64,000 nucleotides of DNA from Microdochium bolleyi (Eukaryota > Ascomycota > Sordariomycetes > Xylariales > Microdochiaceae), in the NCBI GenBank assembly GCA_001566295.1, contig KQ964251.1:1227377-1291376 (forward strand), read 5' to 3'. The notes under the pieces were generated by a model. It searched no databases, was not told the origin of the DNA, and saw only the letters and a program-made list of their open reading frames with translations. Positions 44,270-54,398 of this stretch are shown here, piece by piece. A program made the translations under genes and the position numbers. Numbering within the stretch: position 1 is the stretch's first letter; the number at the start of each line of letters is the position of its first letter.

Positions 44270-46007
44270 TCTTCGGCCGGGCCAGTAGCCAACCACGACT
44301 ATAGATCGAGTAGCAACTGTTTTTGATCAGCATTCGATGCTCTCGCAATCTGCGCAACATTTTGAGGGATATCATTCAGCACAACGCCGATTAGTCACTA
44401 GGTGTTGTTCTCGCACTGGCTTCGCCGATCTTTCTTATTGGGTGTCGAAAGAATGTGGCAACTTCGACAATTTTGCATCCCTCGACGTCCAGCTAGAAGT
44501 TTGATCGCAGGTTAGAGGTGCCGTAACAGCGGCAAGACTTTGCCGGCTGCAACGAGCGTTACCACCTTCAGCCGGTCCAGTTTGGACGCTTTTCAATCCG
44601 CGCGGTTATGCCGTGTGCGTTGAGCGAAGCCGATTCATTCTCCCTTGGCGCTTGCATTGATGAAAATTATAGAATAAGAAGCAAGCGTAAAGAGCTGTTA
44701 ATAGTCAGAGCACAGCGCAGCACGGCGCAAAGGGTCAGCATTGGGCATTGGGTCATTTCAACATATTTCTTACATATTTCTTCTTCCTTGTCAGCCAAAG
44801 CTCCATTCTACCAGTGCTTTGATTATGGCGTTGGCAAAGTGGCGATCCCGCTTCGAGACTGCCGCTACAGTGAGTCAGACGAGGCCGGCTCACCTCTGAA
44901 CTGCCGATGTAGTAATCCCAAAACACAATAATCACAACCCACAGGAGGGGGACATACAGGTGCTGCACAATCCGTCTGTGTGAGGACTGTGAGAGAGGAA
45001 GTGATGAAGGAGCGAGACAGAAAATGAAAATCCAGAAAATCCAAGATACTTCAACAATATCCCTGTACTGGAGAGTGAACTATGGCATGTAGACATGGCT
45101 TGCTCTTGCTGCTCATGCTGTTTGTGCCGCCCTTTGCGTCCGGCGCATGTACCGGTCATTGCGCATCATTATCACGCCCAGCAGCTTCAGTACAATGGTC
45201 TTTCCCAGCTGTTGATCCATCGTAGGATCTGAGATTGTGATATTGTACATTGAATCATGATTGTTCCAGAGGCCCGCCTACGCGTCATGGCCCAAAGTAT
45301 CGATGTTGCAGTGTCGCTCGCTCGTTTTCTGTGAGCGATCGGTACCGTGAAGGATCTGATGTCCGCGGAAGGACAAGAACTATTCTTACCCAGCGCGTGT
45401 GAGTGAATCAAGGTTTGGGGTGGGGGGGGGAAGAACAATGGCGCCGTTTTGGATGTATTTGTCAAAGTAACTGCGGTACGTACTTTGTCGTGCCTATTTA
45501 GAGTTTTGTCTCATGCCGTTGGGTCTTTCTCCAGATACACACACGCTGAGCTTTATGGGAACGTCAAGGAGCATAATTAGAGACGCACGCGATGGACTCA
45601 CTACGCCATTCACTCTCTTCTCACAAGGTCTATCCGGTCCACCTTCGCGCACTTCCACGGATCGAGACGGCTCAATTCATGCATTTGCTTAGAATTTGAG
45701 CAAGACAGTTCATTTTTCTTCCCGCACATGCGCCCTTATGTCCGTAGCAGTTACAGTTCATGTCTTTTGTCCTTCTCTCACTCTCTCACTCTCTGTGCTT
45801 GGCCCATGGCCGCCAGCTGGCATGAGATGCGTAGCGAAGTTCGTGGTCTTCGATGCACCGAAGCGAACAAGCTTTTGCTCCGACTTCTGTCGTTGATTCC
45901 TACATTCTGTCTCCGCGAATGTCGTGACCCGCTATAAGCGACTACACCGTGGACCCTGCAGGCAGCAAGCAACACAGGCCAAGTGTGAATGCCGAACGTA
46001 GCTAGCT
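44270..46007. other. Convergent 3' intergenic (CK1 / p24)
   Basis: About 1.7 kb, AT-richer. It holds a G10-like run near 45418-45430 and TCTC repeats near 45775-45795. No gene or RNA was recognised; the CK1 3' UTR is likely in the first part. Confidence 0.5.
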
Positions 46008-46893
46008 CTATGTGAGCTTCGCCTTGATGAAGAAGGACCGCAGATGAGAGAGCTGCCACGCGCAGGTCACGCCCAGGACGACGAGCTGGATTGCCATCCA
46101 CCGGATGACACGGGAGTTTGTGCTTTCGGACTGGTCGCGGAACTCGGCCTCGCGTTCCTGTTTCGTGATTGACACAGGTCAGTAAAAGTGATGCCAAAAA
46201 CCACCTCCATTCCACCACGGGCTCGACAATGCGGCATATCAATCCGACGGAGGGACTTACACGCTGGAAGATCTGCTCCCTCCTGATGTCGTTGAGGCGC
46301 GCGTTGAGGTCCTTGACCCGCTGAGACAGGTCGTCCATCTTGCCCTTGTCGCTGCTCTCGATCTGGCTCGACTCGCCGATGGCGAGATCGATGTTGAACT
46401 TGATGCCGCCGTTGGCGTTGTTGGCCGACAGCCACCCCTGGCGGCCACTGCTGCTCGACGGGGTGAAGCAGATCTTGTGATCGCCCGACTCAGCGGCGTT
46501 GAAGGTGAAGCGCCCGCTGGAGCTGCCCCGCTGCGAGACGACGCGGTGGTTGTTGTCGAAGAGTTCCTGTACGATTCGCGAGGTGTGCGGTCAGCATACA
46601 TGCATTTGTACGAGTATAATTGTTGCACCAGGGCAGAGGCAGCCCATAGTACGAGGGCCATGCGACCGGCTTTCTGGGGGAAAACATACATCGACCGAAA
46701 TGTAGATGCTGATCCCGTCGTGCTTGGACCATGAGTTTGTGTGGTCGTCCCATTCCTCGGCGTGGTAGTGGCCCACGACGAGCGTGTCCTTGGGCAGCTC
46801 CTCGAAGAAGCACTTGGGCGAGGTGCCGTCGATGAAGAAGTAGAGCGCCTGGGCGGCACTGGCCAGGGACAGGAGGGGGAGGATCGCCCTCAT
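46008..46893 (-). CDS. p24-alpha family cargo receptor (Erp1-like, GOLD domain)
   Basis: Type I membrane protein of COPI/COPII vesicles that sorts GPI-anchored cargo between ER and Golgi. Exons 46893-46690, 46566-46261 and 46157-46008 give 219 residues. The signal peptide is MRAILPLLSLASAAQA. The alpha-subfamily start is LYFFIDGTSPKCFFEELPKD, with TLVVGHYHAEEW. The GOLD domain continues with GRFTFNAAESGDHKICF (second Cys for the disulphide). The coiled coil is DDLSQRVKDLNARLNDIRRE, followed by one transmembrane helix (AIQLVVLGVTCAWQL). The cytosolic tail ends FFIKAKLT, combining an FF COPII signal with a KxKxx COPI retrieval signal. It shares a divergent promoter with SWC4. Confidence 0.93.
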
Positions 46894-47520
46894 GGTTGCG
46901 ATGCTCGAATGAGTGTGAAGGCGACAATGGCTGTAGATGTCGTCGGTTCGGTCTTTGTCCGTCGAGCAGTCGCCTTCGTGGGTGTTGTGGCGGACTGGAA
47001 TTTATCGTGGGATACGTCGTCAATTCGGATGCTGCTTCTCGGTCTCGATAACACTGCGCCAGCGTAGCTGTCCCCTTGTCCCTGGATCGCCCGTTCACAA
47101 GCCCAAAGTGCCACGTTCGAGGAAAGCGTTCGCGCCTACCCGGCACGCGCTAAGCTGCGGCTGCCAGGGGCGGCACGCCTTCAGCCTGTGCACACGACAT
47201 TGTGCAGTCAGGTCATGCATTAATTTAGCTTTGTGCACGTACCTTAGTTATGTACAGACTCCTTCAAGCATCTCCGAGAGTGCAACGCGACTCGGCAGGC
47301 TCGTGCCAATCAATCTACCAGGCAAAAAGTCATCAACGCCGGCCATCATCAACATCGATCGCATCACGAGCTACGGTTCCATCCCCATCGACGTCCGCCC
47401 ATAGCCACATTTCGCAATGCCATTGTGCACGTGATCCGACTTCAAAGGCTTTCGTTACGCCCGTTGCGCGCGTTCCCCCGCCAATTTCACCATCCACGCC
47501 GAACACTGAAGTGTGCGAAC
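46894..47520. promoter_or_regulatory. Divergent promoter, p24 / SWC4
   Basis: About 630 bases between divergent starts, with no gene seen. The SWC4 frame is open upstream to about 47425 but contains no ATG before 47521. Confidence 0.5.
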
Positions 47521-49404
47521 ATGGCCGCCCACGATATTCGCGATGTGCTCAACCTCCCTGCGGAGGGTCCCGGCCCCCGGCCCTCGAAGAAGCAGAAGAC
47601 GAGCGCGGCCCGACCGAACCTTAAGGGTCTGGCCAGAGAGGTGCAGAGCCTGGGCGGCGACAACCCGATCGCCATAGTGCCCGAGATCTCGACGTTCAAG
47701 AAGAGGCGGTTCGGCAGTCGAAAACCAGCAGCGAAATGGGTCCTGTCGCCGTTCCAGAACTCTGCACGCGACGACAGCCAGGCTCTTCTGCTGCGGCACT
47801 GGAGGAAACAGACGGAAGACCTATCCAGGACGACCTCCCAACCTGAGCAGCCGCAACAGCAGGACGAGGGAGAGGCCGCTGAGACAAGCGCTGCCCTCGT
47901 GGCCCGACCAACAGAGCTAGAGGACTCGGCGTTTGCGAAGTACAACGTGCGCGTGGACGTCCCGCAGTACAGCGACGAGCTGTATGAGGCCGCCTTGACC
48001 AGTAGCGAGTGGACGAGAGAGGAGACAGATTACTTGTTCGATCTCGTGCGGGATTTCGATCTACGTTGGCCGCTTGTATGGGACAGATATGAGTACGTTC
48101 CAGCGAAGGCGGAGGCAACCGAGGGCGGCGAAGACGCCGACATGACCCAGGCTATTGTCCCGGCAACCAGGGCGCGGTCGTTGGAGGATCTGAAGTTCCG
48201 GTACTACGACGTGGCCGCCAAAATTATGGCTGCACAGAAGAAGCCGGAGCACATGACATCGGCCGAATATGACCATTACCAGAAGATGACCAACTACAAC
48301 CCACAAAGCGAACTCCAGCGTAAACGATTTGCCGAGGCGTCACTGGGCCGATCCAAGGAGGAAGCCCGGGAGGAGGAGTCGTTACTGGTCGAGGTCCGAC
48401 GCATTCTGGCCCGCACCGAGAAGTTCAACCAGGAACGCCGCGAGCTTTACGACCGCCTCGACTACCCACAAGCCGAGAATGACATCAACGCCTTCAAGAC
48501 CAGCGCGGGCCTGCAGAACCTGCTGCAAACGCTGATGAATGTCGACAAGTCCAAGAAGCGCAAGTCTATAATGGAAGCCACAGCCAACGCGCAGACCCCG
48601 GCGTCTGCTGTGCCACAATCTGCTCAGCCTGCATCCACGCCAGCGTCAGAAGGCCGGCGCGAAAGCACGGTAGCACCACCCACAGCCGGAGGACACCGAG
48701 ACTCGATCGGCAACGCCGACCGTCCGGAACGGCCCACCAAGAAAGGCGCGCCGCCCGCGCCGCAGGCTGAGCGCAAGAAGCTTACTGAGGATGAGGAGCG
48801 CATCTACGGTGTCTCGCATCACGACCGCCTGCATACCGGTCCGACGTTCCGGTACGAGAAGATCAACAAGATTCTCACGACCAAGAGCCACGCTCAGCAC
48901 CAGCGCATCATCAACACACTGCTGGAGCTTGACATCCCCAGCCGGCTCAACATGCCGTCCCGGCCGGTTGTTGAGGAGATGGAGAAGCTCCTGAACTCGA
49001 TTGGTGTGCTCTTAGATCTGCGAAAGGTCAATGACAAGGTTGACGGAGAGCTCAAGATTGAGCAAGCGAAGAAGGCCGAGCGGGACAAGGCGAACGGGAT
49101 TGTTCCGACAGAGTCGTCCACGGACGCGCCTGGTCAGGGCAAGGAGGATGCCGACGCAGCTCCAACGGACGAGGCAGCAAAAGCGGGCGGCGCAGGCAGC
49201 AATGTCAATGGCAATCAAGACGACGCGAATCAAGAGGACAAGGAGACGGGAGACGAAGGCACTGGTGTTGGGAAGGATGGTGCAGATGTGAAGCAGGAAG
49301 CTGGCGACGACAAAGCGGCGCGGCCGAGCAGCAGCGGACATAAGCGCAGCGCGAGCGAGTTGAGCACTGGCAGCGACAAGAGCGTGAAGCGGCAAAAGAA
49401 GTAG
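47521..49404 (+). CDS. SWC4: Swc4/DMAP1, subunit of SWR1 and NuA4 chromatin complexes
   Basis: Shared nuclear subunit of the SWR1 H2A.Z-exchange complex and the NuA4 histone acetyltransferase. Single exon, 627 residues. The N-terminus AAHDIRDVLNLP and KKRRFGSRKPAAKWVLSPF match the family. The DAMP1 SANT-like domain is at about 140-250: YNVRVDVPQYSDELYEAALT, EWTREETDYLFDLVRDFDLR and WPLVWDRYEY. A coiled-coil stretch (EEARE...VRRILARTEKFNQERREL) leads to DMAP1-type helices (HAQHQRIINTLLELDIPSRL, MPSRPVVEEMEKLLNSIGVL). The last 110 residues are acidic and Ala/Gly-rich, ending in a basic nuclear-localisation-like KRQKK. ATG 47521 is the first in the frame. Confidence 0.95.
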   Translation: MAAHDIRDVLNLPAEGPGPRPSKKQKTSAARPNLKGLAREVQSLGGDNPIAIVPEISTFKKRRFGSRKPAAKWVLSPFQNSARDDSQALLLRHWRKQTEDLSRTTSQPEQPQQQDEGEAAETSAALVARPTELEDSAFAKYNVRVDVPQYSDELYEAALTSSEWTREETDYLFDLVRDFDLRWPLVWDRYEYVPAKAEATEGGEDADMTQAIVPATRARSLEDLKFRYYDVAAKIMAAQKKPEHMTSAEYDHYQKMTNYNPQSELQRKRFAEASLGRSKEEAREEESLLVEVRRILARTEKFNQERRELYDRLDYPQAENDINAFKTSAGLQNLLQTLMNVDKSKKRKSIMEATANAQTPASAVPQSAQPASTPASEGRRESTVAPPTAGGHRDSIGNADRPERPTKKGAPPAPQAERKKLTEDEERIYGVSHHDRLHTGPTFRYEKINKILTTKSHAQHQRIINTLLELDIPSRLNMPSRPVVEEMEKLLNSIGVLLDLRKVNDKVDGELKIEQAKKAERDKANGIVPTESSTDAPGQGKEDADAAPTDEAAKAGGAGSNVNGNQDDANQEDKETGDEGTGVGKDGADVKQEAGDDKAARPSSSGHKRSASELSTGSDKSVKRQKK

Positions 49405-50170
49405 TCGGGGCGTGTTGTACGCTGCCGAGGCTGTCGTGACAAAGATACCAAATCTATGCCATACCTAATGCGTGCATCAGCATGCTCAATCTCGGTGAGA
49501 CCACGACTCCTGCACTCTGCCGTAACGACACATGGAACAGAGCACCCAGGCCTCCCAGCTAGCCGCCGGGCTCGGGCGAGGCTCCACGGCACACATGAGG
49601 CCCGGCGGCTGGTGCGGGCGCCCATTGGCTCGCCCCCTCGCCGAGCTGCCATCTTGGCTCTGGTCGGACCCTTGTCGCGGGCCAGTCGTCTCGGCCAGTC
49701 TGGGGACTGTTCCACTCGAGCTCCCCGGGGCCCGGTCGGCCTGCGGATCTGTGAATGAGAGCTCTCGAGACTGCGCCTGAGGTGTACGCGTCTGCTGGTT
49801 CCCGTCGTCGTGCAAGAACAGGAGAGGGAAGGACGGCGGGCGCTTTGAATGTATGCCTGCCAGGTCATGCGGGTTTCAAGCCGTGGCTCAGTAGAGGTCA
49901 GGGTATGCAGGCCAGGAACAGGCGTCGGCATAGCTCAAAGAGCTTCAGATCCAGCCTTGCGAGGGTGGGGTTGACGCTGCGCACCCCTGGTCCTCGGGTC
50001 AGCTCACGTCCAACGTAACCTTGACCTCCCCGAATCTTTTTGGCAGCTCCCGACACTGTCCCTCCTGTTCTCCTTCTCTTGATCTTCATACACTCCCGGT
50101 TGTGCTTTACGTGTCTCTGACAGACTAATTGGAAGCAGCTTGTGCCGGAATCCCCGCGATATCAGCCACC
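49405..50170. other. Intergenic, SWC4 to AIM24 gene
   Basis: About 770 bases in tandem orientation, with no supported gene. The last 150 bases are T/C-rich leader ending in gccaccATGT. Confidence 0.5.
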
Positions 50171-51778
50171 ATGTCAGGCCAATTCTACCCTCGTAAGTCA
50201 CGAACCCAGCCCCTCCTCGACCTCGCGCCCCCGCGATCGCGCCGGCTGGCCAGTGTTGACGATATCTTTCTTTGCTGCCAACACAGCTCCTCCAGGCTCC
50301 ACGGGACCGCCCAGCAACCAAAACAGCTACCCGCCGCCGCCGACCTCGCCCCCCGCCGGCGGGCAGCAGCACCCGCAGTCGTACCCTTCGCCCCCGGGCG
50401 CCGGCCCGGGATACGCATCGCCGCCGCCTCACCTCCAGCAGCAGCCGCCGCCGCAGCAGCACTACCCGTCCCCTCCTCCGCAGGGACACCAGCAGCAGAG
50501 CTACCCCCTTCCTCCTTCACAGCAGCAACAGTTCTCGCCGCCCCCTCAACAGCAACCACAGAGACAGCAGAGCTACCCCCCGCCTCCTCAAGCTGGGCAG
50601 CAGCAGCAGCAGAGCTACCCACCGCCACCGTCACAGCACATCCAGAGCACATCGCCGCCGCCACCGCACAGCACCGGCACGCCCGTGTCCTTCCAAGGCC
50701 CACCTGCCCACGCCCAGCAGCAACAGCAACACCATCACCAGCTGCCACTGCGCAACAGCATCAGCAGCACCGCGACCCCTCCTCCCCCATCTGCCGCCGC
50801 TCCGCCGTACGCCAACGCCGCACCCAATGCCCCCAGCGACTACCCGCAGGACAAGAAAGCTCCGCTTGGCGGCCCGGGGGCTCCCGGCAGCAGCTCGCCG
50901 ATCGGCTCCCCGGGGCCCATCCCACCCAACGCCGGCCCGGGCCCCTCCGCCTCGGCGGGCGGGCCGCACCCGGGTCCCGCACACCCCGTGCCCGGCGCGG
51001 CCACGACGGTCGACGACGTGGGCACCTTCAACGGCGGGTCCTACCGCATCAGCCACCGCGACTGCAACACCATCGTGACGATCCAGCTGGCCATGGGCTG
51101 CCCCCTGGCCGCGAAGCCGGGCGTGCTCATCGCCATGAGCCCCACGGTGACCCTCAAGGGCGAGTACAAGATGTCGCTCAAGAAGATCGTCGCGGGCGGC
51201 GAGATCGGGCACTCGACGTACATCGGGCCCGGGGAGATCCTGCTCGCGCCCAGCGCGCTCGGGGACATCACCACGATCCGGCTCAACGGCGTCGAGGGCG
51301 AGACGTGGAGCGTCGGCAAGGACTCGTACGTGGCCAGCACGCAGGGCGTGATCCGCGACTACAAGCGCCAGGGGCTCGGCAAGGCCATGTTCTCCGGCGA
51401 AGGCCTGTGGGTCAACAAGATCTCGGGTGTCGGCCTGCTGTGGATCTCGAGCTTCGGCGCCATCATCCGCAAGGACCTCATGCCCGACGAGAAGTACATT
51501 GTCGACAACGGCCACCTGGTCGCGTGGAACACAAAGTACGTCATGGAGCGCGTCGCCAGCGGCGGCATCATCTCGGGCTTCGCCAGTGGCGAGGGCCTCG
51601 TGTGCAAGTTCACCGGGCCCGGGACTGTGTTTCTGCAGACGAGGAACCCGGTAAGTCTTTCTCTCTTCAGACTCTGCGCTGTTGTGGTGACGTGGGATGT
51701 GGAGTTTGCTAACGATGTGTGCCCCAACCGCAGAGATCGTTCGGTGCGTTCATGGCGGGCAACGCGGCGCCCCCGTAG
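50171..51778 (+). CDS. AIM24-domain protein with long Pro/Gln-rich N-terminus
   Basis: Exons 50171-50192, 50287-51650 and 51734-51778 give about 476 residues. The AIM24/TIGR00266 beta-rich domain covers about residues 250-460: GTFNGGSYRISHRDCNTIVT, QLAMGCPLAAKPGVLIAMSP, GEILLAPSALGDI and GEGLWVNKISGVGLLWISSF, ending FLQTRNP and RSFGAFMAG. Yeast Aim24 is mitochondrial and linked to MICOS. This protein lacks an obvious presequence and instead begins MSGQFYP followed by some 240 residues of Pro/Gln/Ser repeats (QSYPPPP, PPQGHQQQ), a form common in filamentous fungi and perhaps cytosolic. The first exon has 22 coding bases and the last encodes 14 residues. Molecular function is unknown. Confidence 0.9.
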
Positions 51779-52247
51779 AGCGGCAGCCTGTGTGTGTTTT
51801 CCCCTCGTCATGGCAGCAGTATTGTTTGGCAGACGGTGGTGGCCTTTTCTCGTGTGTGTGCATCTCGTCCTCGGGACGACGCCGGCTTTTTGTGGTTCTC
51901 CCGAACCATGTTTGTTCTGTTACCTGGCCTTCAGCGTATCACTTTTGTTTGAAACCGAATTTCGTCATTGTTGGCTCCCTTTGCTTGCCATGGCGCATCA
52001 GCTTTTTGCCGCTTAAGAGGTTAAGAAGACCCTGCCATGTGCAAACCTTGCATGTGGAGATCGATGTAGATATGTCATTGTCGTGAGATGTATACGTCTA
52101 GCAATACGCCCTCGGAAATGGTCGTCTCCGCTCGAGATCTTTGTGTAACTGTTCAAATTCCGATCTGAGTGAGCTAGCTGGCAACAGCACCCAAATCTTC
52201 CATTACCTCGAACTCCCCCACCCCAGAGAAATCTATCAGAGATTGAA
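51779..52247. other. Convergent 3' intergenic (AIM24 / F-box gene)
   Basis: About 470 bases between converging stops, presumed 3' UTRs. The open frame that runs on from the AIM24 exon when the last intron is ignored is not supported. Confidence 0.5.
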
Positions 52248-54398
52248 CTACACAGGCCGTTCCCTCACCCTCTTCGCGCTCTGCGCAAGCCGCCTCGCCA
52301 CCGAAGGTCGATCGGGTATCTCCGCCATGCTCGCGCGGCACGGGCCATACACCAGCTTCGCGCTGTGCGTCTTGGCTGCCCACTCGCGCAGGTCCTCCCT
52401 CAGATCGCCAGCGTAATACATCGTCTTCACCCCGCGGGCAATAATCCGGCCGAGCGTCGCGTTCTGGATCTGCTCCTGCGAGATGTCGAGGGTCCGCAGG
52501 CTGGGGAACCGCGACACCAGGTCGAAGACGGCGTCGTCCGCCGTCCCCGCGGAGCGGTAGCCTTCGGCGAGGAGCCCCGTGAAGGCGAGAGATGTGACGC
52601 TGTCGCCGCGGAACCAGTCCATAGCGGTGGCGGCCGCGGCAGAGGGATTCCTGGCGGCACCAACACTGCTGCTAGACAGGAACCGCTCCAGGGGAAATGG
52701 GTGCAGGCTGACCTCCTGGAGCGTGCCAGACTCGAGGCTCGGCCGCAGCAGGAGCTCCAGCTCGCGCTCGCGGACAGGAGGCCCGGAGGAGTGATGTCGG
52801 AGTCCAACTTTGCGGAGTTTCGCGAGCTCTTCCTCCCCCGTTGGCCACCCGCGTCCTGCGTCGAGGTACGGCACCAGGTTAAGGCCATGCTCCTCGACAT
52901 AGAGCTCCTCCATGTCCGGATTAAGCCTGATACAATGCCTGCTGCCGAACCGCTCCCTGCTTATGATGTTGCTGCCGACGAAGAGACATTTCAATTTCGG
53001 CCAGTTGACGCCGTCTGGGTCTTCGATGATGGGCTCCACCTCGTCCAGCCACAGGCGCTGCAGGTTGGGCGTGACCGAAGCCATGTGGTTCTGGGAGAGA
53101 CACGAGTCAGTCTTTGCTGTGTGGTACTTTGGGTGGAATAGACTCACTAGGTAGATCTGGACGTGGCTGGTGGCTGACAGGCTTAGAGATTGCAGCTGCG
53201 GCATCGCTGGCCATGAGATGTCCTTGCGGATCTGGAAATTTGGCCCTTCAGTCATATGGAACAGACGAGGCCGATCACCAGGATCAGGCACGAGATCAAA
53301 CACAGCCAGCTCCCGTATTGTGCTTGACGTATCGCGGAGAAGCTGTAATAGCCACTTGTGAGGAACCTTGATCCCCAGGCCAATGTACAAGGACTCCAGA
53401 AGAGGTAGCTTGAAGCTCGACACACTGCCTTGGGACACTTCACTGGTCAGTGCCCCACGCAGCTTGAGATGTCTCAAGTGTTTGCCACAGCGAGACAGGA
53501 TGAGACCCAACTGCGCCAGGTTGATCCCAAACTGCTTGCAGTTGTCGATAGTGAGATCCGTCAGCTGGCCCCCGCCGAATGACGCGTACCGTAGCGCAGT
53601 CTTGGGTCCTGCAAAGCCCCGTGGCTTGTGATGCGTAAAGTAGTAATGCTGCGTCCGCCACAGGTCTTGTGCCATGGCGGATGTCAAGACTGCCCTCCAT
53701 GTCTTGGAGACTCGAAGCGAGAGGCTATCCTGTATGTCAGCCATGGTGCTTGGACGGTTCCAAGACGCGTACGAACCATAACGTGCGGAAGCCAACCTCG
53801 CGAAGTATCATACGTATGAGCTCGTAAGGGAGCTTGGCGAGAGGGTCCGTCCTCGTCATTCCCTTCACCTTAGCCGCCTGAGCATTGAGGATCTGCTTCA
53901 AGTCAGCTTCACCACTCCCTCGAAGACTCTAGACTCTAGACGTACAGGCAGGAGAGCGTGCTCCGGGTGCTTGGCAGCCACAAGCTGCGCCCCAGCGGTA
54001 TATGCTTCGTACGCCACCTGGGGCTTCCCTTGGAGCCGCAAGACCTTGCCGAGGCGGAGATAACCCTTCGGCTCACGAGGCGAGAGATTGATCATCTGCT
54101 CAGTGCACGCCATGCTCTCGTCCAGCAGGCCCTCCTTCTCCCGCGCGGCCGCGAGCGAGTCAAAGGCGTCGACGTGGGCCTTCCGCTCGCAGCGGCGGGC
54201 CGACTTGGCGGAGCATATGCACGGCTTCCTGAGCTCATCTTTGAGCGTCTTGCTTTCGATGGAGACGACGATAGACTTGCAGAGACATGGCTTCTCGCGG
54301 TAGGCGATGCCGCAGGGGCACGAGTCGAGGGCTCTGATAAAGTACTTTGCGGCCTGGGCATACTGTTTCTGGGCGTAGAGCTCCTTGCCACGCTCCAT
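52248..54398 (-). CDS. TPR / F-box / leucine-rich-repeat protein (Dia2/Pof3-like)
   Basis: Substrate receptor of an SCF ubiquitin ligase; Dia2/Pof3 proteins act in replisome turnover and genome stability. Proposed exons are 54398-53946, 53892-53773, 53729-53148 and 53090-52248, about 665 residues. Residues 1-150 hold TPR-like helices (RGKELYAQKQYAQAAKYFIR, then GYLRLGKVLRLQGKPQVAYE) interrupted by a Cys-rich loop (CPCG...KPCLCK...KPCICSAK). The F-box follows: DPLAKLPYELIRMILREVGF, then SLRVSKTWRAVL. LRRs run from about 230 (LTDLTIDNCKQFG, LRHLKLRG, LPLLESLYIGLG, LRTLDISQEQIQN). Intron 2 is ambiguous: donor 53772 (43 nt, GTACGC) gives a more normal F-box length, while donor 53796 (67 nt, GTTGGC) gives a shorter one. 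The family assignment rests on domain order, not on clear orthology. Confidence 0.82.

Noticed and set aside
50129..51712. 527-codon ORF in another frame over the AIM24 gene
   Set aside because: Shadow of the repetitive Pro/Gln-coding region; the AIM24 domain is clearly in the other frame.
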